Below, in pieces: positions 33,440 through 41,617 of a stretch of 64,000 nt of DNA (position 1 is the first letter of the stretch; every line of letters begins with the position of its first letter). A program made the translations under genes and the position numbers. The notes beneath the pieces were generated by a model. It was not told the origin of the DNA, searched no databases, and worked only from the letters and a program-made list of their open reading frames with translations. Origin of the DNA: DASSUW01 sp963803335 (GTDB taxonomy: Bacteria > Actinomycetota > Thermoleophilia > Solirubrobacterales > Solirubrobacteraceae); the NCBI GenBank assembly GCA_963803335.1, contig CAWDME010000005.1:186001-250000 (forward strand), given 5' to 3'.

Positions 33440-34423
33440 GTGGCATCGCTGGCCGACATCAGCCGCCGGGCGAACGTCTCGATCGCGACAGCGTCGCGAG
33501 TGCTCAACGGCTCCTCGCATCCGGTGTCCGACGCCACCCGCGACCGGGTGCTCGCGGCGGCCGAGGAGCTCGGTTACCGGCCGAGCGAGCTGGCGCGCGC
33601 GCTGGTCAAGCGCACGAGCCGGATCATCGGCGTGATCGTGGGCGACATCGTCGACCCCTACTTCGCCGAGATCGCGCGCGGGGTCGACGATGTGGCGGGC
33701 CCGGCCGGGCATCTGACGATGGTCTGCAACGCCGAGCGCCGGCCCGACGCCGAGATCGCCCACCTCGGCGTGCTGCTCGACTATCACGCCGCCGGAGTCA
33801 TCTTCGCGAGCAGTGGCTATGAGGATGGCGGGGAAGGGATGCGGGCGGCCGTGCGCGAGCTGCAGGCCGGAGGCTCGGTGGTCGTGGCGCTGGCGGCGCG
33901 CGACCTCGACTGCCCGAGCGTGCTCGTCGACAACCGCGGGGCGGCGCGCGATGTGACCGAGCACCTGCTCGGCCTCGGCCACCGCCGGATCGCGTTCGTC
34001 GAAGGCCCGCCGGGGCTGCACACGAGCGCGCACCGGCTCGAGGGCTTCGAGGAGGCGATGGCCGCCGCCGGCGCCGAGCCGACGCGGCTGCGCGGCGGCT
34101 TCGAGTACGAGGCCGGCGGCGCAGCGGCCGCCGAGCTGCTCGCCGCCGGCGACCTGCCGGACGCGATCCTCGCGGTCAACGACGAGGTGGCGATCGGGCT
34201 GCTGACCGCGCTGCGCCGGGCCGGCGTCGACATCCCCGGCCGCGTCTCGCTGGCCGGGATCGACGACACGCGGCCGGCGCGGCTGGTCGACCTCACGTCG
34301 GTCAGCCTCCCGCTGCACGAGCTCGGCGAGCGCGCCGCCCGCGTGATCCTCGAGGGCGTGAGCGGCGACGTCGTGCTGCCGCACCGTCTCGTCCCGCGCG
34401 GGACTACGGCGGCCCGAAGCTGA
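33440..34423 (+). CDS. LacI family transcriptional regulator
   Basis: 327 residues from GTG 33440. The LacI HTH (ASLADISRRANVSIATASRVLNGS) and hinge helix (RPSELARALVKR) are followed by a periplasmic-binding-like effector domain (RIIGVIVGDIVDPYFAEIARGVDD, AILAVNDEVAIGLL, VSLAGIDDT). It binds an operator until a small ligand, commonly a sugar, releases it. It is divergent from, and 28 bases from, the esterase-esterase-ATP-grasp genes, its most likely target. A region of about 320 bases without a gene follows. Confidence 0.9.
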   Translation: MASLADISRRANVSIATASRVLNGSSHPVSDATRDRVLAAAEELGYRPSELARALVKRTSRIIGVIVGDIVDPYFAEIARGVDDVAGPAGHLTMVCNAERRPDAEIAHLGVLLDYHAAGVIFASSGYEDGGEGMRAAVRELQAGGSVVVALAARDLDCPSVLVDNRGAARDVTEHLLGLGHRRIAFVEGPPGLHTSAHRLEGFEEAMAAAGAEPTRLRGGFEYEAGGAAAAELLAAGDLPDAILAVNDEVAIGLLTALRRAGVDIPGRVSLAGIDDTRPARLVDLTSVSLPLHELGERAARVILEGVSGDVVLPHRLVPRGTTAARS

Positions 34424-34742
34424 GCCACGTGCCGTGTCACCGGCCGTGGGTCCCGTTCCTACCGGAGCAAGGTGGAAGTGAGGCTCAGGACGATACTCAG
34501 CGATCCAAGTACCGGACGGATATCGACGCTAGCGGACGTGGCCATGCGGACTGCGAAGATCGCAGCGGCGCATCGAAGCGCGACCCGCAACATTGTGCAC
34601 GTCTTATCCCACGTAATAATGCGAAATTTCGCTGATCAGTCAATCACATTACACATTGCTCATTGCCATTCTGGCAGCGACGTCGTGGCATGGTCGCTTC
34701 CTGGCGTTGGCGACCTTCACGCTCAAGTAGGACGCGCGGATC
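34424..34742. other. Gene-free, relatively AT-rich stretch with a palindrome
   Basis: No convincing gene. The base composition drops sharply at about 34590-34680. GCGAAATTTCGC (34621-34632) is a perfect 12-bp palindrome next to TGATCA. An in-frame stretch reading ISTLADVAMRTAK faintly resembles a LacI-type HTH, so a decayed gene fragment is possible. The 3' part is the upstream region of the hydrolase starting at 34743. Confidence 0.5.
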
Positions 34743-35612
34743 GTGCAGCGGGCTGAACTGCGCGCGGACGGGCTCGGCGGCTGGGTGCAAGGCGATGGCC
34801 CGCCGGTGCTGCTGCTGCACGGCGGCCCCGGCATGGCGTTCACGTACCTCGACAGCCTCGCGGCCGAGATCGGCGAGGGCTACCGGGTGGCGGCGTTCCA
34901 GCAGCGCGGCCTCGAGCCGTCGACCAGCGACGGGCCGTTCGACGTCGAGACCGCGGTGGCCGACGTCGCCGCCGTGCTCGATGCGCTGGGCTGGGAGCGC
35001 GCGTGGGTGATCGGGCACTCGTGGGGCGGGCACCTGCTCCTGCACTGCGCGCTCGCCATCCCCGATCGCCTGCTCGGCGGGCTGGCGGTGGACCTGCTCG
35101 GCGGCGTGGGGGACGGTGGCGAGGCCGGCTTCGAGGCCGAGCTCATGCGCCGCACGCCGCCGGAGGCCGCGGCGCGGGCGAAGGAGCTCGACGACCGCGG
35201 GATGCGCGGCGAGGCCACGCCCGAGGAGATGTACGAGAGCCTGGAACTGTTGTGGCCGGCGTACTTCGCCGCGCCCGACCACACGATGGAGTTCCTGGAC
35301 GCTCGCTCGTCGATCCCCGCCTATTCGGGAATCTGGGACTCGGCGAAGGCCGCGCTGCCCGCGCTCGAGGCCGCGCTCGGCCAGATCGCGATGCCGTTCG
35401 GCGTCGTGGCCGGCGGCGGGAGCCCGATGCCGGTGGAGGCCGCCGCCGCCGCGACCGCCCGCGCCATCCCCGGCGCGTGGCTGGAGGTCGTCGAGCGCGC
35501 CGGCCACTTCCCGTGGTTCGAGCGCCCCGGCTGCGTGCGCGCGGCGCTCGATCGGCTAACCGGTGTGGGCCAGGATGCTCGGCACGACGACGTCCCAGGT
35601 GCGGCGGGGTAG
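34743..35612 (+). CDS. Alpha/beta hydrolase (proline-iminopeptidase-like)
   Basis: 289 residues. The oxyanion segment LLLHGGPGMAFTYLD, nucleophile elbow GHSWGGHLLL (Ser), and terminal GHFPWFERP with the catalytic His are typical of the prolyl iminopeptidase/haloalkane dehalogenase-like branch of the alpha/beta fold. The substrate cannot be deduced. GTG 34743 is the best start. The last 57 bases overlap the convergent hydrolase gene; the final residues after the His motif are low-complexity, so the C-terminus may be non-essential. Confidence 0.85.
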   Translation: MQRAELRADGLGGWVQGDGPPVLLLHGGPGMAFTYLDSLAAEIGEGYRVAAFQQRGLEPSTSDGPFDVETAVADVAAVLDALGWERAWVIGHSWGGHLLLHCALAIPDRLLGGLAVDLLGGVGDGGEAGFEAELMRRTPPEAAARAKELDDRGMRGEATPEEMYESLELLWPAYFAAPDHTMEFLDARSSIPAYSGIWDSAKAALPALEAALGQIAMPFGVVAGGGSPMPVEAAAAATARAIPGAWLEVVERAGHFPWFERPGCVRAALDRLTGVGQDARHDDVPGAAG

Positions 35613-36371
35613 CTCGTGACCGCTCGCCTCGAGCACGACTAGCCGCGCGCCCGGGATCGCGTCCGCGAGCGCCTGGCCGTGGGCGAGCGGCATGAACGGG
35701 TCGTCGTCGCCGTGGATCACCAGCGTAGGGACGGCGATCTCGCCCAGCCGCTCGTGCCAGCCCATGCCGCCCTCGACGAGGTCGTGGTTGCCGAGCATCG
35801 ACTCCACGTTGTTCGCGCGCGCGAGCGCGCGCTCGTACAGCGCCCGTGTGCCGGCGGCGTCGAACGGCCGCTGATCGCTGGCGATGGCGCGGTTGAAGTC
35901 GACCAGGTAGTCGAGCAGCGCCGGGTCGTCGATGTCCGGCCGCGGCCGGGCGAAGAAGGCGCTCGCGCGGTCAGCCATCCCCGGCAGCCCGGGACCCATC
36001 GCGCTCGTGGAGATCAGCGTCAGCGACGCCACGCGGTCCGGGTGCTCGAGCGCCGCGAGCTGCGCGATCGCGCCGCCCATCGACATGCCGACGAGATGCG
36101 CCTCACGCAGCCCCAGCGCAGCCACGATGCCGACCGCGTCGGCGACCAGGTCGGCCGACGTGTAGCCCGGATGCCCGGGCTCGTAGGCGATCGACTGGCC
36201 GGTGTCGCGGTGGTCGTAGCGGATGACGAAGCGCCCACCGGCCACCAGCCGTGCGCAGAAGTCGTCCTCCCAGAAGTCCAGTGACCCGGCCGTGCCCATG
36301 ATCAGCAGGATCGGCGGATCGGTCTCGGCGCCGAGCGTCTCGACGCACAGGTCCACATCGTTCACGCGCAT
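35556..36371 (-). CDS. Alpha/beta hydrolase
   Basis: 271 residues from ATG 36371 (an ATG at 36404 would add 11 residues). The first strand MRVNDVDLCVETLG, the PPILLIMGTAGS oxyanion region, nucleophile elbow GMSMGGAIAQ, Asp in VIHGDDDPFMP and His in ASGHELPRR give the complete triad. It resembles 3-oxoadipate enol-lactonase/epoxide hydrolase-type enzymes, but a precise substrate is not supported. It is encoded 3' to 3' with the hydrolase at 34743. Confidence 0.85.
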   Translation of the reverse strand: MRVNDVDLCVETLGAETDPPILLIMGTAGSLDFWEDDFCARLVAGGRFVIRYDHRDTGQSIAYEPGHPGYTSADLVADAVGIVAALGLREAHLVGMSMGGAIAQLAALEHPDRVASLTLISTSAMGPGLPGMADRASAFFARPRPDIDDPALLDYLVDFNRAIASDQRPFDAAGTRALYERALARANNVESMLGNHDLVEGGMGWHERLGEIAVPTLVIHGDDDPFMPLAHGQALADAIPGARLVVLEASGHELPRRTWDVVVPSILAHTG

Positions 36372-36453
36372 GGGCCTGGGACGGTTGCCGCCGCGCGAAC
36401 TCATCGCTCACCGCGCGGCGCGGCAGCTGTCGTTCGAGCCGGTCCGCGTCTGA

Positions 36454-37230
36454 CTAGATCCGCGCGAAGCGGGCCTTGATGTCCGCCAGCAGCACGTCGG
36501 GTGGGACCGCGGCGAGCGCGGGGTTGATGACCTCGACCTCGACCGGGCCGTCGTAGCCGGTCGCGTCGACGAGAGCGCGGACGCGCGGGAGGTCGATGAT
36601 GCCGTCGCCCATCAGGCCGCGGCCGGCGAGCAGATCGGTCGTCGGCACGAGCCAGTCGGAGACGTGGAAGCCCGCGACCATGTCGTGCGCCCCCGCCAGC
36701 TCGGTCTCCAGGTCAGGGTCCCAGAACACGTGGTAGGCGTCGACGATCACGCCCGCGCCCGATCCGCGCGCCAGCGTCAGCGCCTCGCGGAGCGAGACGA
36801 TCGCCGAGCGCTCGCCGATCATCATCGGGTGGAGCGGCTCGATGCCGAGGCGGACGCCGTGGTCGGCCGCGAACGGGAGCAGCCGCTGGATCCCGCGGAG
36901 GATCTCCATCCGCGCCTCCGCGAGATCGCGGTTGCGGGGCGGCCCGCAGACCAGCACCAGCACGGGCGCGCCGAGCGCGGCGGCCTCCTCGACGGCGCGG
37001 CGGTTGTCCTCGTCGGCGCCCGCGGCGGTGAAGAAGCCGCCGCGGCACAGGCTCGAGACCTTCAGGCCGGCCGCCGAGATCATGCGGGCCGCCGCGGCTG
37101 CGTCCTCGTATTGGCGCCGCCACGGCGCGACCGTCCCGATGCCCGCCGCGGCGCAGCGCTCGACCGCCTCGGCGAGGCTCCAGTGGTCGACCGTCATCAG
37201 GTTGAGGCTGAGCCGGCCGGGGTCGATCAC
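36454..37230 (-). CDS. Sugar phosphate isomerase/epimerase-family TIM-barrel protein
   Basis: 258 residues of the AP-endonuclease-2/xylose-isomerase-like barrel. The metal-site pattern is visible: GIEPLHPM (Glu), VDAYHVFWDPDLE (Asp and His), AGFHVSDW (His) and VEVEVINP (Glu). It probably isomerises or epimerises a keto-sugar or inositol derivative. GTG 37230 overlaps the stop of the DUF993 gene (GTGA). It is the last gene of a three-gene unit with the DUF993 protein and a Gfo/Idh/MocA enzyme. Confidence 0.87.
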   Translation of the reverse strand: MIDPGRLSLNLMTVDHWSLAEAVERCAAAGIGTVAPWRRQYEDAAAAARMISAAGLKVSSLCRGGFFTAAGADEDNRRAVEEAAALGAPVLVLVCGPPRNRDLAEARMEILRGIQRLLPFAADHGVRLGIEPLHPMMIGERSAIVSLREALTLARGSGAGVIVDAYHVFWDPDLETELAGAHDMVAGFHVSDWLVPTTDLLAGRGLMGDGIIDLPRVRALVDATGYDGPVEVEVINPALAAVPPDVLLADIKARFARI

Positions 37231-38372
37231 GTGATCCCCGCGAGCGCGAGCACGTGCCGCATCCGGGTGACGGCGAGCGCCGGGTCGCGCAGCAGCCCGG
37301 CCCGGTCGGCGAGCACGAACACGTCCGCGAGGTGCGTGATCGAGCGTGCGCTCTCCAGCCCCGCGACCATCCGGAAGTGGTCCTGGTGGCCGTTGAGGAA
37401 CGCCAGGAAGACGATGCCGGTCTTGTAGTAGGGCGTCGGGGCCTCGAACAGCATGCGGGCGAGCGGCACGGTGGGCTCGAGGATGCGGTCATACGCCGCC
37501 CGGTCGCCCGCGTCGAGTGCGAGCAGGGCGGCCCCGGCGGCCGGCGCGATCGCGTCGAACACGCCGAGCAGCGCGTCGCTGTGGCCGTGCTCGTCACCGG
37601 CGATCAGCTCCGCGTAGTTGAAGTCGTCGCCCGTGTACACGCGCACGCCGGCGGGCAGGCGCCGGCGCAGGGCGACCTCGCGCTCGGCGTCGAGCAGCGA
37701 CACCTTGACGCCGTCGACCTTGTCCGCGTTCGCGGCCACGATCTCGAGGAACACTTCGGTCGCCTCGTCGAGATCCTCGCTGCCCCAGTATCCACGCAGC
37801 GCCGGGTCGAACATGTCGCCGAGCCAATGCAGGATCGCCGGTCGCGCGAGGCCGCCGAGGACGACGCCGTAGACCTCGCGGTAGTCGTCCGGGCCGGCGG
37901 CGAGCGCGGCGAGCGCGCGGCTCGCCATCACGATGACCTGTGCGCCCGCGCCCTCGACCAGCTCGCACTGCTGCTCGTACGCGGCCCGCACGTCGGCGAC
38001 CCGCCGCGGCTCGACGTGATCGGTGCCGGCGCCGGCGGCGAGCCGGCCCGCGGGCGCCTCGGCCGCCGACCGCCGGATCAGCTCGCTCGCCATCTCCCAG
38101 CCGAGGCCCATGCCGCGCTGCGCGGTGTCCATCGCCTCGGCGACGGCGAGGCCGTGCGCCCACACGTGGCGCCGGAAGGCGAGCGTCGCCTCCCAGTCGA
38201 GCGCGCCGGGCCCGCCGAGCGGGTCGGCGACCACGTGGGCGGCGGCGAATGCGATGCGCGAGCGGGGCGGCTCCGCGCGCGCCGGAAACCCATGTGGGGC
38301 GCCCGGCGTGTACGGCTCAAGACGCCCGCCCGCGCGCGGGAGCCGCAGCGTGTCGGCGGCCGCCGGGCTCAC
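37227..38372 (-). CDS. DUF993 / dihydrodipicolinate-synthase-like family protein
   Basis: 381 residues. The protein follows the DUF993 pattern: DWEATLAFRRHVWAHGLAVAEAMDTAQRGMGL near the start, then QVIVMASRALAALA, LHWLGDMFDPALRGYWG and DKVDGVKVSLLDAEREVALRRRLP, and TPYYKTGIVFLAFLNGHQDHFRM towards the end. It is presumed a TIM-barrel aldolase or lyase, with the Lys in GVKVSLLD as Schiff-base candidate; no activity is established to my knowledge. GTG 38372 overlaps the stop of the Gfo/Idh/MocA gene, and its own stop overlaps the isomerase start, so the trio is tightly coupled. Confidence 0.85.
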   Translation of the reverse strand: MSPAAADTLRLPRAGGRLEPYTPGAPHGFPARAEPPRSRIAFAAAHVVADPLGGPGALDWEATLAFRRHVWAHGLAVAEAMDTAQRGMGLGWEMASELIRRSAAEAPAGRLAAGAGTDHVEPRRVADVRAAYEQQCELVEGAGAQVIVMASRALAALAAGPDDYREVYGVVLGGLARPAILHWLGDMFDPALRGYWGSEDLDEATEVFLEIVAANADKVDGVKVSLLDAEREVALRRRLPAGVRVYTGDDFNYAELIAGDEHGHSDALLGVFDAIAPAAGAALLALDAGDRAAYDRILEPTVPLARMLFEAPTPYYKTGIVFLAFLNGHQDHFRMVAGLESARSITHLADVFVLADRAGLLRDPALAVTRMRHVLALAGIT

Positions 38373-39475
38373 AGCTCCGGCACCTCCATCCAGCGCCGCT
38401 CGCGCCACGAGCGCAGCCCCAGCTCGGACAGCTGCACGCCGCGCGCGCCCGCGTGGAAGTCCCACGGGAACGGCTCCTCCAGCGCCACGTGGCGCAGGAA
38501 CCGCTCCCACTGCACCTTGAACGCGTTGTCGGGCACCTCGCCCGGCACATCGACCCACGCCGCCCGGTGATCGACCGGGTCGGGCAGGTCGGGATTCCAG
38601 ATCGAGCGCGGCGTGGCGGCGGCCGGCTGCAGCCGGCACTCGCGCAGCCCGGCGACGGCCGTGCCCTCGGTGCCGTCGACCTGCAGTTCGAACAGCTCGC
38701 CACGGTCGACGCGCACGCACCACGACGAGTTGATCTGCGCGATCACGCCGCCGGCCAGCGCGAAGATCGCGTACGCGGCGTCGTCGGCCGTAGCCTCGTA
38801 CGGGGCGCCCTGCTCGTCGTGGCGGACGGGGATGTGCGTGGCGCCGTACGCGAATACGCCGTGCACGGCGCCGAACAGCTCGTCGAGCACGTAGCGCCAG
38901 TGGGCGAACATGTCGGCGATGATCCCGCCGCCGTCCTGCGCCCGGTAGTTCCACGACGGGCGCTGCGGCTCCGGGTCGGGGCCGGGGAAGACCCAATAGC
39001 CGAACTCGCCGCGGACGCTCAGCACGCGGCCCAGTGTGCCGCTGTCGAGCACGCGCTTGAGCGTGCGGATGCCGGGCAGGAACAGCTTGTCCTGGACCAC
39101 GCCGTGCTTGACGCCGGCCGCGTCGGCGGCGCGCGCGAGCGCGAGCGCGGAGTCGAGGTCCTCGGTCAGCGGCTTCTCGCAGTACACGTCGCGGCCGGCC
39201 TCGATCGCCGCCCGCACGGCCGCCTCGCGGCGGCTCGTGACCTGGGCGTCGAAGTAGACGTCGGTGGCGTCGAGCGCGGCGGCAAGGTCGGTCGTGTACT
39301 CGAGGTCGTGCGGCTCAGCAAGCGCGGCGAGCTTGCGCTCGTCGCGGCCGACGAGCGTCGGGACAGGCCACAGGTGCTCGCCCGGCCCGGCGGCGATCCC
39401 GCCCTGGTCGCGGATCGCGAGGATCGAGCGCACGAGGTGCTGATTCGTGCCCATGCGGCCGGTGACGCCGTTCAT
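38369..39475 (-). CDS. Gfo/Idh/MocA family oxidoreductase
   Basis: 368 residues if read from ATG 39475 (MNGVTGRMGTNQHLVRSI). A GTG at 39520 would add 15 residues but lies at the edge of a LacI-type operator, so the later start is preferred. YCEKPLTEDL carries the catalytic Lys, and GGGIIADMFAHWRYVLDELFG holds the Asp/His site. It is the first gene of the DUF993-isomerase trio. A sugar or inositol catabolic route is likely. Confidence 0.85.
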   Translation of the reverse strand: MNGVTGRMGTNQHLVRSILAIRDQGGIAAGPGEHLWPVPTLVGRDERKLAALAEPHDLEYTTDLAAALDATDVYFDAQVTSRREAAVRAAIEAGRDVYCEKPLTEDLDSALALARAADAAGVKHGVVQDKLFLPGIRTLKRVLDSGTLGRVLSVRGEFGYWVFPGPDPEPQRPSWNYRAQDGGGIIADMFAHWRYVLDELFGAVHGVFAYGATHIPVRHDEQGAPYEATADDAAYAIFALAGGVIAQINSSWCVRVDRGELFELQVDGTEGTAVAGLRECRLQPAAATPRSIWNPDLPDPVDHRAAWVDVPGEVPDNAFKVQWERFLRHVALEEPFPWDFHAGARGVQLSELGLRSWRERRWMEVPEL

Positions 39476-39503
39476 CGCGACGCGAATCTCGCGGCGCTCA
39501 CCT

Positions 39504-39519
39504 TGGAAAGCGTTTGCCA
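39504..39519. promoter_or_regulatory. LacI-type operator upstream of the DUF993 trio
   Basis: TGGAAAGCGTTTGCCA (39504-39519) is a near-palindrome of the LacI-family kind, with a CG centre flanked by A and T triplets. It lies 29 bases above the ATG at 39475. The cognate regulator could be the LacI protein encoded at 33440 or one outside the window. Confidence 0.5.
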
Positions 39520-39532
39520 CCGCGAACTCAGG

Positions 39533-40702
39533 CTAGCGCGCGGCGGGAGCAGCGGCAAGCCGCGCGGCCGCCTCGTCGATCACCTCGGTGCGCTTGCAGA
39601 AGGCGAAGCGCACGAGCGCGCGCCCGGCCTCCGGGTCGTCGTAGAAGACGGCGGTGGGGATGGCCACCACGCCGGCGCGCTCGGGCAGCTCGCGGCAGAA
39701 CGCGACGCCGTCGCCCTCGACGCGGGCGTTGACGAAGTACGTGCCGGCGGGCCGGATCGGCCGCAGGCCGGCGGCTTCGAGGCCGGCGCACAGGTGGTCG
39801 CGCTTGGCGCGGAACGCCTCGGTCAGCCCCGCGTAGAAGGCGTCGCCGAGCGCGAGCGCCGCGGCGCCGGCGTGCTGCAGCGGCGTCCCACCCGCGAATG
39901 ACAGGTACTGCTTGGCGGCGCGCACGCCGGCCACCAGCTCGGGCGGCCCGCTCGCCCAGCCGATCTTCCAGCCGGTGACCGAGAACGTCTTGCCCAGCGA
40001 CGAGATCGTCACCGTGCGCTCGGCCATCCCGTCGAGCGTCGCCAGGGGCACATGCTCGCCGTCGTACACGAGATGCTCGTAGACCTCGTCGGTGACGGCG
40101 ACGAGGTCGTGCTCGCGGCAGACGGCGGCGACCTGCTCGAGCTCGGCGCGAGAGAACACCTTGCCGGTCGGGTTGTGCGGCGAGTTGAGCAGGACCAGCT
40201 TGGTGCGCGGCGAGACCGCCGCCTCGAGCTGCTCGGGGTCGAACGCCCAGTCGGGCGGCCGCAGCGTCACCACGCGCCTGCGCGCCCCGGCCATCGCGAT
40301 GCCCGCCGCGTACGAGTCGTACAGCGGCTCGAAGACGATCACCTCGTCGCCGTCGTCGAGCAGTCCAAGCAGCGCGGCCGCGATCGCCTCGGTCGCCCCG
40401 AAGGTCACCTGCACGCCGAGCTCGTCGTCGATCTCGAGCCCGTAGAAGCGCCGCTGGTGAGCGGCGATGGCCTCGCGCAAGGGCGGAACGCCGGCCAGCG
40501 GCGCGTACTGGTTGTGGCCGGCCCGCAGCGCCGCCGCGGCCGCCTCGAGCACCTCGGCCGGCCCGTCCTCGTCAGGGAACCCCTGGCCGAGGTTGATCGC
40601 CCCGAGGCGCTCGGCGAGCGCCGACATCTCGGTGAAGATCGTCGTGCCGAAGCCGGCGAGGCGGTGCGCGATCACGCGGCGAGAGACTACGAACTTCGGC
40701 AT
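39533..40702 (-). CDS. PLP-dependent aminotransferase, class I/II fold (DapC/YbdL-like)
   Basis: 389 residues. It has INLGQGFPDEDGP at the start, NSPHNPTGKVF and TDEVYEHLVY in the PLP pocket, and the Schiff-base Lys in SSLGKTFSVTGWKIGW; the last RFAFCK has the substrate-carboxylate Arg. It resembles both N-succinyldiaminopimelate aminotransferase (DapC, as in mycobacteria) and methionine aminotransferase YbdL, so lysine synthesis or a keto-acid role are both possible. No dap genes are near. The stop is 12 bases from the downstream Gfo/Idh/MocA region. Confidence 0.88.
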   Translation of the reverse strand: MPKFVVSRRVIAHRLAGFGTTIFTEMSALAERLGAINLGQGFPDEDGPAEVLEAAAAALRAGHNQYAPLAGVPPLREAIAAHQRRFYGLEIDDELGVQVTFGATEAIAAALLGLLDDGDEVIVFEPLYDSYAAGIAMAGARRRVVTLRPPDWAFDPEQLEAAVSPRTKLVLLNSPHNPTGKVFSRAELEQVAAVCREHDLVAVTDEVYEHLVYDGEHVPLATLDGMAERTVTISSLGKTFSVTGWKIGWASGPPELVAGVRAAKQYLSFAGGTPLQHAGAAALALGDAFYAGLTEAFRAKRDHLCAGLEAAGLRPIRPAGTYFVNARVEGDGVAFCRELPERAGVVAIPTAVFYDDPEAGRALVRFAFCKRTEVIDEAAARLAAAPAAR

Positions 40703-40830
40703 TGAGGGGGCAGGATCGGCCGAGCAGCCTTCACCGCCGGTCGGACGATCACCGTCCGCAGCACCGACTCTCTCACTGACGCCGCCCTACCAGCCGCAGT
40801 GGGCCGGCGGAGATCGCCAGACTACGCGCC

Positions 40831-41586
40831 GTGACCTACACCGGCCTGCGCGAGCGGCTGCGGCGGCGCGAGCCGCTGACGGCCGCGTTCCTCGACCTCG
40901 GCTCGCCCGTGAGCGCCGAGGTGACCGCGATGAGCGGGTTCGACGCCGTCGTCGTCGACCTCGAGCACGGCGCCGGCGACGAGGCGGCGGCGCGCGCGCA
41001 GATCGTCGCGGCCGGACGCCACGCCGCGGTCATCGTGCGCGTGCCCGACGGGCCCGCGCAGGTCGGCCGGATGCTCGACGCGGGCGCCGACGGGATCGTC
41101 GTCCCGCAGGTCGGCTCGCCGGCCGAGGCCGAGCGCGCGGGGGCGGCGATGCGCTACGCCGGCGCCGGGCGCGGGATCTCCCCGTTCTCACGCGGCAACC
41201 GCTACTGCGCGGCGGGCGCCGACTTCCGCCCGCGCGCCGACGAGCGCGTCGGCTGCATCGTCCAGATTGAGCGGGCGAGCGCGCTCGAGGCGGTCGAGGA
41301 GGTCGCGGCGCTCGACGAGGTCGACGCGCTGTTGATGGGCCCCGCCGACCTCTCAAACGACCTCGGCTGCGCGCTCGATCTCGACGGCGCGGAGCTGCGT
41401 GCGGCCGCCGAGCGCATCGGCGCGGCCGCGGCGCGTCACGACAAGACCGCGGCGCTCTTCCTCGCGAACGCGCAGCAAGCCGCCGGTTTCCGGGAGTTCG
41501 GCTTCACGCTGTTCGCCTGCACGTTCGAGAGCGCGATCCTCGCCGCCGGCTCCGCCGCCGCAGCCCGCGATCTCCGCCGTTCTTAA
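40831..41586 (+). CDS. HpcH/HpaI family class II aldolase
   Basis: 251 residues, TIM-barrel. The segments AFLDLGSPVSAEVTAMSGFDAVVVDLEHGAGDE, VPQVGSPAEAERAGAAMRYAG and CIVQIERASALEAVEEVAAL, with GPADLSNDLG, match 2-keto-3-deoxy-acid aldolases such as HpaI and YfaU. The metal ligands (Glu in QIE, Asp in the GPADL loop) are present. It would split a 2-keto-3-deoxy sugar acid or hydroxy-oxo acid into pyruvate and an aldehyde, fitting the surrounding sugar genes. The GTG at 40831 begins just before the first strand. Confidence 0.87.
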   Translation: MTYTGLRERLRRREPLTAAFLDLGSPVSAEVTAMSGFDAVVVDLEHGAGDEAAARAQIVAAGRHAAVIVRVPDGPAQVGRMLDAGADGIVVPQVGSPAEAERAGAAMRYAGAGRGISPFSRGNRYCAAGADFRPRADERVGCIVQIERASALEAVEEVAALDEVDALLMGPADLSNDLGCALDLDGAELRAAAERIGAAAARHDKTAALFLANAQQAAGFREFGFTLFACTFESAILAAGSAAAARDLRRS

Positions 41587-41617
41587 GTCATCTGGGTGAC
41601 AGGCCGATGAAGCGGCC

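Noticed and set aside
34472..34756. 94-codon open frame after the LacI gene
   Set aside because: Mixed composition, no ribosome site, overlaps the start of the hydrolase; at most a remnant.
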